From assembly GCA_016931365.1 (NCBI GenBank), contig JAFGEY010000295.1:1-15651 (forward strand): a stretch of DNA of 15,651 nucleotides. Direction: 5' to 3'. The position numbers and the translations under genes were made by a program. Below, one piece after another: positions 5,971 through 13,700 of this stretch. The notes beneath the pieces were generated by a model. The model was given only the letters and a program-made list of their open reading frames with translations. It was not told the DNA's origin and made no database searches. The stretch's first letter is position 1. Every line of letters starts with the position of its first letter. The DNA is from Anaerolineae bacterium. Its GTDB lineage: Bacteria > Chloroflexota > Anaerolineae > JAFGEY01.

Positions 5971-8198
5971 TCATACCTCAATGCTTCTACCGGACTCATG
6001 CGCGTCGCTCTCCAGGCGGGGTAGAGGCCGCCGACAGCGCCGGCGACCAGCGCGACCAAAATAGCCTGTACAAACATCTCTGGTGTGTAGATTGGCTCGA
6101 TCGTGCCGTACAGGCCGCGCACGGCGGGCAGCAGCGCGTTCAACCCCACGCCCAGCCCGATGCCCAGCACCCCGCCGATGCCGCCCAGCGTCAACGCTTC
6201 GCGTAAAATCAGCCCCAGCACGCGCCGTTTGCGCCAGCCCAGCGCGCGCAGCACGCCGATCTCGCGCGTGCGTTCCAGCACGCTCATCAGCATGGTGTTG
6301 AACATGCCCAGCCCGCCGATCAAGACGGCCAGAAACGAAATCTGGCCGAACATATCTTGCACGACCCCGAAATCGCTCATCGTCTCGGCTGATTCGGCGG
6401 TCAGCGCGATGCTCAGTTCGGGGAAATCCGCGGCCAGTTTGTCGCGCACGGCCTGGGCCTGTTCCGGATCGCGCAGTTTGATCGCATAGTACATCACCTG
6501 GTGCGGTTTGCCGACCAGGGTTTGCGCCTCGCGCAGGCTGATGACTGCGCCGATCTCTTCATAGCCCAGCCCGGTTTCGTAGACGCCGACCACGCGAAAG
6601 CTGCTGTTGAGCAGACGCAGCGTATCGCCGACGTCAAGGCTCATCTGTTCCGCTGCCTTCCAGCCGATGATGACCTGGTGGCGCGCGGTCAAAGGCTCGC
6701 CGCGAATGATTCGAAAGTGGCGGATGGCGTATTCGCGCGGGTGGTAGCCAAAGACGATCAACATCGGCATCTGTTCGGTGTTCATGGCCGCCAGGATGAC
6801 GCCGGAAATGGCTTCGACTTTTGGCCACAGGGCGATGCGCGCGCCAATGCGCTCGTCGATGGCGCTGATGTCGCTGTCTGTTCCGGCCTGGATGGCGACG
6901 AGATCGGTCTGGCTGCCGCGCCAGAGTTCGGTCATCAGGTTGATGCCGCCGCCCAGTAATGCACCCAGCGCGATCAGGACGGCGATGCTCACCGTGATGC
7001 TGAGCAGCGTGAGCATCGTTCGTGTGCGCTGCCGCCACAGGTTTCGCCCGACCCAACCGGGGACGAATTTGGGCACGCCCGCGTGCCCGCCGCCTTCGTA
7101 GCGCAACGCTTCCAGGGGCAACAGGCGGCTGGCCCACCAGGCCGGGTACGCGCCGCCGACCAGCCCCAGGGCCACGACCGTGATCAGGGCGCGGACAAGC
7201 AACTGCGGCGAGATCTGTACCCCATACATCGAGAGGACCGTACTCGAGCGGCCCAGGCTCCACACGCCCAATACGCCCAGGCCGATGCCGGCCAGCCCAC
7301 CCAGCAGGGCCAGGGTCAGCGATTCGCCGAGGATCAGTGCCATCACGCGCCGCCGCCGCCAGCCTACCGCACGCAGCAGGCCGATCTCGCGCGTGCGTTC
7401 AAAGACCGACATAAACAGAGTGTTGGTCATCACGATGCCGCCCAAGAGGACGGCCAGCCCGGCGACCGCCACCGCGATCCCGTCGATGATGGCCAGCGTC
7501 TCTTCTTGCTCGGCAAAGCCCGCCGAGGTGGATACTGCCAGATCGGGAAAGGCGCGCGCCGCTTTGGCCCTGAAGCGTTCCGCCTCCGATGGTGAGCGTA
7601 ATTGAACGTAAAGCATTGAAATGTGGCGCTGCTGGAGGGTCAGCAGTTGTGCTTCTTGCAGAGCGATCACCGCGCCGCCGTCTTCAAAGCTGTTGCCGGT
7701 CTCATAGATGCCGACCACACGAAAGACGCTGTTGGCAATCTCGAACGCATCGCCGACCTGTTTGCCCGAGTTTTGTGCCGCGCGCCAGCCAAGCAGCATC
7801 GGTCGTCCGCGCGTGCGCTGTGCTTCTTTCAGACTGGTCCCCTCGACAATGCGGAAATGCTCAATAGCAAAGCCGTTTGGGTCGTGCCCAAAAATGAAAA
7901 TATACGACGTGCCGCCGCTAAACGCATTGGTCAGCAGCACGCCATCGATCTCGGTTACTTCGGGCCAGGCGCGCATCTTGTCGGCCACGGCCTCGTCGAT
8001 GCTGCTGAGCAGCACGCTGATCGAGTCGGCCTGGGTCAGCACCAGGTCGGCCTGGCTGTCCTGAGTCATTGCGCCAAAGCCGGCGCGCATTCCCCCTGCC
8101 ACCGCGCCCAGAGCCACGATCGCCGCCACGCCGATGGCGACCCCGATCAGCGTGACCAATGTTCTTGCTTTACGGTGAAAGAGGTTGGCCCAAATCAT
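5967..8198 (-). CDS. ABC transporter permease, internally duplicated MacB/FtsX type (first of two)
   Basis: This 743-residue membrane protein has the same two-half architecture as the permease at 1393-3642. Half one has a helix at about 13-35, core at about 36-235, three helices at about 240-350, ERTREIGLLRAVGW at 267-280 and YPAWWAS at 351-357. Half two has a helix at about 395-418, core at about 420-610, three helices at about 618-728, ERTREIGVLRALGW at 642-655 and a terminal YPAWRAT...SPVEALRYE. GIYETG and FEDG occur in the first core (163-174). The second core has GVYETG (538-543) followed by LGYEEIG, so the FEDG element is degraded. The ATG at 8198 has GAGGAA at 8206-8211, spacing seven. 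Its stop overlaps the start of the flavodoxin-ferredoxin gene. In this family the core domains bind substrate or adaptor outside the membrane and ATP hydrolysis drives their movement. Confidence 0.93.
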   Translation of the reverse strand: MIWANLFHRKARTLVTLIGVAIGVAAIVALGAVAGGMRAGFGAMTQDSQADLVLTQADSISVLLSSIDEAVADKMRAWPEVTEIDGVLLTNAFSGGTSYIFIFGHDPNGFAIEHFRIVEGTSLKEAQRTRGRPMLLGWRAAQNSGKQVGDAFEIANSVFRVVGIYETGNSFEDGGAVIALQEAQLLTLQQRHISMLYVQLRSPSEAERFRAKAARAFPDLAVSTSAGFAEQEETLAIIDGIAVAVAGLAVLLGGIVMTNTLFMSVFERTREIGLLRAVGWRRRRVMALILGESLTLALLGGLAGIGLGVLGVWSLGRSSTVLSMYGVQISPQLLVRALITVVALGLVGGAYPAWWASRLLPLEALRYEGGGHAGVPKFVPGWVGRNLWRQRTRTMLTLLSITVSIAVLIALGALLGGGINLMTELWRGSQTDLVAIQAGTDSDISAIDERIGARIALWPKVEAISGVILAAMNTEQMPMLIVFGYHPREYAIRHFRIIRGEPLTARHQVIIGWKAAEQMSLDVGDTLRLLNSSFRVVGVYETGLGYEEIGAVISLREAQTLVGKPHQVMYYAIKLRDPEQAQAVRDKLAADFPELSIALTAESAETMSDFGVVQDMFGQISFLAVLIGGLGMFNTMLMSVLERTREIGVLRALGWRKRRVLGLILREALTLGGIGGVLGIGLGVGLNALLPAVRGLYGTIEPIYTPEMFVQAILVALVAGAVGGLYPAWRATRMSPVEALRYE

Positions 8199-8216
8199 GA
8201 CGCCATTCCTCAGCTT

Positions 8217-8903
8217 TTAATCGTAGGCGAACCCTTCGCCTTTCCAAAAGTTGATCGTGTAGACCCACCAACTGCCCGCCTGCCGTTCCGGGCTAAACCC
8301 GGCCGCCTGTACGCGCCGCAGCGTCTCTTGTGGGAACGGGTAGTCCGGGTCGAGGAATTCTTCAGTGATTGAGAGCAGACCAGTGGGTTTGAGCACACGG
8401 CGCAATTCGAGCAGCGCACGATCCTGATCGGGAATTTCGGGCAGCACGGTGACCAGAAAGGCGCGATCCACGCTTTCGTCGTCGACCGGCAAATCGTACG
8501 CGCTGGCGATGTGAAATTCGACATTGCTCAATTCGGCCTGTTGGACGCGCCGTTCGGCCTGAGCAATCATGCGCGGCTGGATGTCAACGGCGATCAGTTT
8601 GCCCGTTGGCCCCAGGCGCTGTGCCGCTTCGACGGTGAACGCGCCCGGTCCGCAGCCGAGTTCGAGTACGGTTTCGCCGGGTTTGATGCCTATCCGGTCG
8701 ATGAGGTGGCGCATATACCAGCGCCGGATGGGATTTTGAACCAGCCAGCCCAGTGCCGCCGGGCAGGGCATGCTCTGTCCACGCCGGGCGGCCAGACGGG
8801 CAATCAATTTAAGCGGAAAGAGCCAGAAAAAGACGATACCGGCCAGGATGAGTAGCACGACGTGCCACGGCGCGAGCGAGTTTGTTTTCTCTTGAGTGTC
8901 CAT
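8217..8903 (-). CDS. Class I SAM-dependent methyltransferase with N-terminal membrane helix
   Basis: This 228-residue methyltransferase has SAM-binding motif I VLELGCGPG (79-87), acidic motif II Asp107 (IAVDIQP) and a Methyltransf_11-like core with LPVDDESVDRAFLVTVLPEIPD. Residues 14-33 form one hydrophobic helix followed by a basic stretch, so the enzyme is predicted to be anchored in the membrane with the catalytic domain in the cytoplasm. That favours a lipid-like or membrane-bound acceptor. AAAGGAA at 8909-8915 supports the ATG at 8903. The stop is 18 bases before the permease start, linking it to the exporter. A 64-base gap separates it from the upstream phosphotransferase gene; a weak internal promoter there cannot be excluded, but I do not see a convincing one. 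Quinone or ubiE-like methyltransferases share the motifs; the substrate is unknown. Confidence 0.92.
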   Translation of the reverse strand: MDTQEKTNSLAPWHVVLLILAGIVFFWLFPLKLIARLAARRGQSMPCPAALGWLVQNPIRRWYMRHLIDRIGIKPGETVLELGCGPGAFTVEAAQRLGPTGKLIAVDIQPRMIAQAERRVQQAELSNVEFHIASAYDLPVDDESVDRAFLVTVLPEIPDQDRALLELRRVLKPTGLLSITEEFLDPDYPFPQETLRRVQAAGFSPERQAGSWWVYTINFWKGEGFAYD

Positions 8904-8967
8904 GTCGGTTCCTTTCTATCCATTCAGGTGAGTTTGATGATGCCTATATTGTCGCCCCAAGTGCGGA

Positions 8968-10680
8968 TTATGGCAAATTGGCGTCGAGCCGTTCGACGAT
9001 GCCTCGTCCACCGTCTACGCGGACGCGATCGCCGGTGTGCAAAACTGTCGTCGCATTGCCGCAGCCGACCACTGCGGGAATGCCCAACTCGCGGGCGACA
9101 ATCGCGGCGTGTGAAAGAGGCGCACCAATGTCGGTGACGATTGCCGCCACTCGGCTGAACAGTGGCGTCCAGCCGATGTTGGTAGTGCTTGTGACCAAAA
9201 TTTCGCCCGTCTGAAGCTGGTCGCCCTCTTCCGGGCGATCCAGCCGGCGCACCCGGCCCTCGACGATGCCCGCTGCGCCGGCAAAGCCGGCAATCGTGTG
9301 CTGGCCTGGCGGGATCGACGATGCCTGTCCGTCGTACAAGTCGCTGCGTCGATTTGGGTGGGCAGCCCAGGCAAAGGGAGCAAAGTGCCCGCAGATCAAG
9401 GTTGGATAGGGGGGTAGGGCGCTATATCGTGCGTGGGTCTCCTTGCGCGCGGGGATCAATGCGCATGTTGACGTGTCGCCGTCGAGCAGGGCCAACAGTT
9501 CATCAAGGGAGAGAAAAAATACATCTTGAGCCAGCCCGGTCAGCTCGCCTGCGTGTAGCGCAAATGTGCGCAAAACGCCCAGCAGGCGCACCACTTCCGA
9601 CCTTGACGCTTCGCGCGTCTTGGCAGCGACGATGAGTCGATCCAGTTTTGGGCGATAGCGTTTTGCCTTGCACGGTGAAACGCTGGCTTGCAGCCGTTTC
9701 CACGCGGCCTGATGCCGCTGGCGCTGCTCTGCCAGCAGTGCGGGCACGTCGACCAGATCGAGTTGGGCCAACTGCTGGTCGATCCAGGCCGGGTCTTCCT
9801 TGGGGCGCAGGGTGGACAACTCGAACTCGTGCGGGCCGCGATGGCCGTGGTCTTGCAGAAAAGCCTGGCGGCTCAGCTTGCCCTGCTTGACTTGAAGCAG
9901 GCCGGCCAACAAGCCCAGGCTGGCGATATAGTCGCCCTGGGCGCTGTAGCCGGAGAGCAGCACGTTGGCGTCCGCGTCGCCGACGATGCGCTCAAACTCG
10001 ATGTGCAATTGGCGCGAGAGGGTGCGGTATTCACTCAGGCCGATGGCAAGCATCAGCAGACCGTGTTGAAAATGCGCTTCCAGTTTGTCTTGCCACAATG
10101 CAAGCAGTTTGGTCGGCGTGTATGCGGCCTGGATGTCGCGCTCGAGCATTTCGACCACTGCCGGGGTTTCGGCGACGAATGCCGGGATGCGCGGCCCGAA
10201 CGTTCGCCTCATTTTCATGCTCCAGGCAATCATCGGCAGGTAGTAGCGCAAGATCGCCTGGCTCCATTTGACGGGAACGATCGGAATCTCGATTTGCGGA
10301 GGTATGCGGCCAAATGTCTCTGCCGCGCGGCGAAGCAGTTTTTCTTTGGACAAGCCAATGGCGATGGCGAGCGACATTCCCAGGCTGATGTTAAAGTACA
10401 ATCGTCCGGCGATGTTGCCCATCATCGGCATTGTAAAGTTTTTTTGCACCGGCAAAACTGCTTCAATGTACTTTTGCGCCATCGACCAGGTGAGTGGCGT
10501 CATCACGTCGGGAAAGGCTTCGCCAAAGTTGGTGCTGGTCCACAGGTAATCGCCGATCAGGCTGTCATTCCACTCGCCGGTAGCGAGATTGTGTGCCCGC
10601 ATGTCAGTTTCCGGCCTGATGGCCGTATACTGTTTTGTTTGCTCGCGATCAAGTTGCGACGTTCTGAATCGATCGTTCAC
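8968..10680 (-). CDS. PEP-utilising-type phosphotransferase lacking the ATP-grasp domain
   Basis: This 570-residue protein corresponds to the central and C-terminal parts of PEP synthase or rifampicin phosphotransferase. The N-terminal segment NFGEAFPDVMTPLTWS (51-66) and GHRGPHEFELS (279-289) resemble the substrate-binding region of rifampicin phosphotransferase-like proteins. The C-terminal mobile domain (about 465-565) carries APLSHAAIVARELGIPAVVG (520-539), with phospho-accepting His524, and closes with DGGRGIVERL. The N-terminal ATP-grasp domain of about 300 residues that phosphorylates the histidine is absent and is not encoded elsewhere in the window. The start is a GTG overlapping the hydrolase stop as GTGA (10677-10680), with CGGAG nine bases upstream. 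An internal ATG at 10602 (residue 27) is a possible alternative. It might receive phosphate from a separate ATP-grasp protein, as in two-protein phenylphosphate synthase, or might act without phosphotransfer. The substrate is unknown. Confidence 0.88.
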   Translation of the reverse strand: MNDRFRTSQLDREQTKQYTAIRPETDMRAHNLATGEWNDSLIGDYLWTSTNFGEAFPDVMTPLTWSMAQKYIEAVLPVQKNFTMPMMGNIAGRLYFNISLGMSLAIAIGLSKEKLLRRAAETFGRIPPQIEIPIVPVKWSQAILRYYLPMIAWSMKMRRTFGPRIPAFVAETPAVVEMLERDIQAAYTPTKLLALWQDKLEAHFQHGLLMLAIGLSEYRTLSRQLHIEFERIVGDADANVLLSGYSAQGDYIASLGLLAGLLQVKQGKLSRQAFLQDHGHRGPHEFELSTLRPKEDPAWIDQQLAQLDLVDVPALLAEQRQRHQAAWKRLQASVSPCKAKRYRPKLDRLIVAAKTREASRSEVVRLLGVLRTFALHAGELTGLAQDVFFLSLDELLALLDGDTSTCALIPARKETHARYSALPPYPTLICGHFAPFAWAAHPNRRSDLYDGQASSIPPGQHTIAGFAGAAGIVEGRVRRLDRPEEGDQLQTGEILVTSTTNIGWTPLFSRVAAIVTDIGAPLSHAAIVARELGIPAVVGCGNATTVLHTGDRVRVDGGRGIVERLDANLP

Positions 10681-11594
10681 CGCGCGTGCTCCGTTGTTGA
10701 ACTCAAAAACGTGTCCAGCGTTCCGTAATATGCTTCCGCTCTAGCCAGCGGCGCGGTGTGCCCGATGCCCTCCATCAAATGGATGTGCGCCTGCGGATAC
10801 ATCTCGCGCATGCGCGTGCGCGCTTCTTCCGGCGTTGCCGGGTCCAGTTCGGCCATTATGATTAGCATCTCGTTGGGCCAGTCGGGGATCGTGTCGACGG
10901 CGGTGTTAAAGTAGGTGTGAAAATCGGCGATGCGTTGAAAACTATTCAAAAATCCGCGGCGGGTCATCTGGTGGTCAATGACTTGGTTCATATACGCCGA
11001 CATCAGCGCGGTGTCTGGATGCAGGTTGGAGCCCAGCAGGCCGAGCAGCGTTTTCTTGATCAGCGCGCGCTGGGCGAACAGGGGCAGCCATTTCATCCAA
11101 CGCAAGGCCTTGACGATGCCCGCGCCGCTTTTGTCATTGGGTGGCCCGCCCAGCGCAACAACCAGCCTGGCGACGCGGCGCGGGTGGCGTCGCGCAAAGG
11201 CCTGGGCCATAAATGCGCCGCCCGATCCGCCCATCACGTGCGCCCTATCGACGTTTTCCGCGTCGAGCAGGCGGGCAAAGCCATCAGTCAGTGCGGCCAT
11301 CGAGGCGATGTCAAACGGGTATGAAGGCACGATGACGCGATAGCGCGCCCGGTTTTCTCCGCTGCTGAAATGCAAGATCGTCCGCCAGCCCGACTCGGCT
11401 GTGCCGAGCGCGCCGGGCAGGGCGAGTAAGGCTTGTTTGCCCTCTCCGGCAACCACGTACTGCCACTGCACGCCGTCGATTTCGATCTGTTTGTAAGGGT
11501 GTGTCCTTCTGAACTCGAAAAATTCGCGAACGACCTCGCCGGGAACGTTTTTGTACAGTCGAGCGATTTTGGGATTCATGATCGTTTGCGTCAT
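10677..11594 (-). CDS. Alpha/beta-fold hydrolase
   Basis: This 305-residue hydrolase, probably cytoplasmic, has a nucleophile elbow GGSGGAF (Ser124), a likely acid Asp251 (IIMAELDPATPEE) and catalytic His279 (EGIGHTAPL), with an oxyanion-side segment LLALPGALGT near 57-66. These fit an esterase, lipase or C-C hydrolase. I see no signal peptide. The frame is open upstream to 12014, but the extra 140 codons overlap the membrane methyltransferase gene in another frame and are rich in Arg, Ser, Cys and Pro. The protein-like sequence begins at MTQTIMNPK. I therefore start at 11594, where AAAAGAG at 11601-11607 gives a modest ribosome site; an ATG at 11579 is an alternative. The stop overlaps the phosphotransferase GTG start by four bases, implying coupled translation. 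Confidence 0.9.
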   Translation of the reverse strand: MTQTIMNPKIARLYKNVPGEVVREFFEFRRTHPYKQIEIDGVQWQYVVAGEGKQALLALPGALGTAESGWRTILHFSSGENRARYRVIVPSYPFDIASMAALTDGFARLLDAENVDRAHVMGGSGGAFMAQAFARRHPRRVARLVVALGGPPNDKSGAGIVKALRWMKWLPLFAQRALIKKTLLGLLGSNLHPDTALMSAYMNQVIDHQMTRRGFLNSFQRIADFHTYFNTAVDTIPDWPNEMLIIMAELDPATPEEARTRMREMYPQAHIHLMEGIGHTAPLARAEAYYGTLDTFLSSTTEHAR

Positions 11595-11610
11595 TTCACA
11601 CTCTTTTACT

Positions 11611-12297
11611 TTACCAGATGCCCGGCAGCAAGCGGAAACGCACCCGGTTGGCATACGCTTGATATCCTGCCAGCTCGGCGCGCAGCGTCTTGTCTTCCAA
11701 CGCGGTGCGGACGACGATAACAATGATTGTGAGCGCGGTCGGAATCCACGCCCACAGTGAGCCGAGGAACAAGGGCACGGCCAGGTCAAAGAGGATTGCC
11801 CCGGCATAGCCCGGATGGCGCATCCAGCGATACGGCCCGCCGGCGGCGACAGTGTGCCCGCGGTCGGCCTGGATGCGCACCAGGCCGGAAAAAAATGGGT
11901 TGGCAGCCATCGCCCATACGGTGAACAGCACACCGAGGATGCCGACGATCCAGGCGGCGACCCGAACGGCCAGCACCGGCGCTGGCGACCACTCATTGCG
12001 GACATCCAGCCCACCGACGATCAGGATGAGCAGCGGCCCCAGGATGGCCATCGACACGGACAGCCCGATGTCCCACTTTTTCACGCCGGCCCGCATGCTC
12101 GACCGCTCGATGAGCAGGTCGGGTTTGAGCGTCACGGCGTTGGCGACCGTGCTCACCGCCATCGCCGCCAGGTAGGCCCAGCCGCCGAGCCGGTTGAGCC
12201 GCCCGGCGGGGATGAAAAAGGCCGCGCCAAAGAGGAGCATAAAGACAATTTGTTTGATCAGCCAACGGAGTACGCCGATTCGGGTTTGCTTATCCAT
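11611..12297 (-). CDS. Isoprenylcysteine carboxyl methyltransferase-family membrane protein (second copy)
   Basis: This 228-residue integral membrane protein has about five or six hydrophobic segments (near 12-30, 38-55, 78-96, 108-130, 165-185 and 186-196). The C-terminal part has the ICMT/PEMT family SAM-binding signature: GPYRWMRHPGYAG (154-166), then RTALEDKTL (197-205) with a conserved-type Glu201, and YQAYANRVRFRLLPGIW at the end. Family members methylate carboxyl, amine or similar groups on membrane-embedded acceptors using SAM. Bacterial ones are not known to act on prenylated proteins, so the true acceptor is open. A tight ribosome site, AGGAAGG at 12303-12309, precedes the ATG. It directly follows a smaller relative (12318-12878), 20 bases away, forming a tandem pair of membrane methyltransferases. 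Confidence 0.9.
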   Translation of the reverse strand: MDKQTRIGVLRWLIKQIVFMLLFGAAFFIPAGRLNRLGGWAYLAAMAVSTVANAVTLKPDLLIERSSMRAGVKKWDIGLSVSMAILGPLLILIVGGLDVRNEWSPAPVLAVRVAAWIVGILGVLFTVWAMAANPFFSGLVRIQADRGHTVAAGGPYRWMRHPGYAGAILFDLAVPLFLGSLWAWIPTALTIIVIVVRTALEDKTLRAELAGYQAYANRVRFRLLPGIW

Positions 12298-12317
12298 CGT
12301 TTCCTTCCTGTATGCGC

Positions 12318-12878
12318 TCAGAAGAAGAGCAAATAGCGCGGAATTTGCTTCATATAGTTTCGATAACTATCGCCGTATTGTTCCAGGCAGGCGCGTTCTT
12401 CGCCGAGGATGCGAAAATGATAACAAACGGCCGCGACCAGGAACAGCAGCAGGGCGACGCCCGATCCGGTGGCCAGACCACTGCCTACAAAGGCGATCAT
12501 CAGGGTCAACCACTGCGGGTTGCGCGATACCTTGTACAGCCCCCGGGTTGCCGGGTTGCCTTCGGCCATGGCCTTGAAATTGAACAGCGCGATCACCACG
12601 CCAGCCATTCCCAGCACCCACAGGGCCAGGCCGATCCAAAAGACAGGTTTGCCGACCTTGAGCGGCGTCCAGACTAACAAGATGAACAGGATCGTTGAAA
12701 TGACTTTGCCGATCAAGGTCATCGTCTTTTGTATGCGGGTCCAGTTGGCGCGATCGTAGAGCTTGGCGATCACGTCCTTGGGAAAGGAGAGCACGGTGCC
12801 GCCAAAGATGACCAGGTAGGCCAACAGCAGCAGCCAGCCGTTGAGCCAGGTCAATTCGAGTTTGGGCCATAGTTCCAT
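12318..12878 (-). CDS. Membrane methyltransferase, ICMT/PEMT-like (first copy)
   Basis: This 186-residue integral membrane protein has helices near 12-30, 53-71, 79-99 and 122-153. The C-terminal half shows the PEMT/ICMT pattern GLYKVSRNPQW (113-123) followed by GEERACLEQYGDSYRNYMKQIPRYL (159-183), in which a Glu pair and the Tyr-x-x-Tyr segment match the SAM-binding end of this family. The usual Arg-His-Pro of the first motif is Arg-Asn-Pro here, a substitution seen in some family members, so activity is likely but not certain. AAGGA upstream of 12878 supports the ATG. Only three bases separate it from the stop of the soluble methyltransferase gene. With 11611-12297 it forms a diverged pair of different length, so the two probably act on different acceptors or in sequence. 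Confidence 0.85.
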   Translation of the reverse strand: MELWPKLELTWLNGWLLLLAYLVIFGGTVLSFPKDVIAKLYDRANWTRIQKTMTLIGKVISTILFILLVWTPLKVGKPVFWIGLALWVLGMAGVVIALFNFKAMAEGNPATRGLYKVSRNPQWLTLMIAFVGSGLATGSGVALLLFLVAAVCYHFRILGEERACLEQYGDSYRNYMKQIPRYLLFF

Positions 12879-12881
12879 TGT

Positions 12882-13658
12882 TTATCCTTTCTTACCAACA
12901 AACAGTGCATAGCCAAGATAATCAAACATCCCTTTGGGCAGTTTCCGGCGATCTTTCATGTAGGTTCTGAAGGCCGGATTTTTGAGATACAGGGTGAGCG
13001 TGCGCCAGACCATGCGCCACATGTCGCTCGCCCGGTAGCGTTTGACCTGCGTGGCCTCGCGCCGGGCGTCGAACTTGAAGGTCTTGACCACCAGATCGCC
13101 CAGTCCGGCGTCGATCATCCAGGCCTGCCACTGCTCGACCGCAAATGCCTCCAGATCGGCGTCCCAGATAAAGCCGGCATACCCGGCAAGGTCTTCCGGC
13201 GGCGGCTTGAGCCAGATTTCTTCGTTCAGTCCCACGCGCCCACCCGGTGCGGCGACGCGCGCCAGTTCGGCGATGGCCCGCCCCTTGTCATCGACGAACG
13301 AAAGCACCGACTCGCAAAACACCACGTCGAATGTGCCGCTGTCAAAGGGCAGGTTGGTGGCGCTGGCCGCGCGAAATTGCACCTGCCCGGCGACGCCTTC
13401 TTTTTGCGCTCGCTCTCGGGCCAGTTCGACCATCGCCTCGCGCAGGTCGATGCCGACGACGTGGCAGCCGTAGGTCTTGGCCAGGTAGCACGCCGTTGCC
13501 CCAGCGCCGCAGCCGACTTCGAGCACGCGGCTGTTTTGATCGACGCCGCACAGGTCGATCAATGCTTGCGTCGTCGCAAAACCGCCCATATGCTTGGTGG
13601 TGCCGATATAGGCTTGCAGCGAAAAATAATCCAGGTCGGGGTCTTGTTTCTTGTTCAC
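12882..13658 (-). CDS. Class I SAM-dependent methyltransferase
   Basis: This 258-residue soluble enzyme has motif I VLEVGCGAG (45-53), motif II Asp71 (VVGIDLRE), motif III-like region LPFDSGTFDVVFCESVLSFV (103-122) and a post-core Gly-rich strand AAPGGRVGLNEE. This is the Methyltransf_11/25 type typical of small-molecule or quinone methylation. The frame can also start at a GTG at 13664. I prefer the GTG at 13658 because AAGGAG (13664-13669) is then spaced by five bases, whereas it would overlap the earlier GTG. The C-terminal third (LTLYLKNPAFRTYMKDRRKL) is basic and aromatic and may contact membrane or substrate. It is the first of a three-methyltransferase run. A 93-base gap with an inverted repeat separates it from the reductase-like gene upstream. 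Confidence 0.92.
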   Translation of the reverse strand: MNKKQDPDLDYFSLQAYIGTTKHMGGFATTQALIDLCGVDQNSRVLEVGCGAGATACYLAKTYGCHVVGIDLREAMVELARERAQKEGVAGQVQFRAASATNLPFDSGTFDVVFCESVLSFVDDKGRAIAELARVAAPGGRVGLNEEIWLKPPPEDLAGYAGFIWDADLEAFAVEQWQAWMIDAGLGDLVVKTFKFDARREATQVKRYRASDMWRMVWRTLTLYLKNPAFRTYMKDRRKLPKGMFDYLGYALFVGKKG

Positions 13659-13663
13659 TTGCA

Positions 13664-13669
13664 CTCCTT
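13664..13669 (-). promoter_or_regulatory. Shine-Dalgarno deciding a GTG start
   Basis: AAGGAG on the minus strand lies five bases from the GTG at 13658. Its last base is also the G of the upstream candidate GTG (13662-13664), so ribosome binding here excludes that earlier start. Confidence 0.65.
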
Positions 13670-13700
13670 GTCGCAGGATGGTTTTCCATAACCGCTGTCT

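Noticed and set aside
4837..6024. 395-codon open frame on the plus strand
   Set aside because: It is antisense to the adaptor and the flavodoxin-ferredoxin, both with clear motifs. It has no recognisable domain and no convincing ribosome site.
9688..10728. 346-codon open frame on the plus strand
   Set aside because: It is the complement of the phosphotransferase gene, whose His-domain and other family motifs establish the minus strand as coding.
11595..12014. 140-codon N-terminal extension of the alpha/beta hydrolase
   Set aside because: It overlaps the membrane methyltransferase gene in a different frame and has Arg/Ser/Cys/Pro-rich shadow composition. Family-like sequence starts at 11594.
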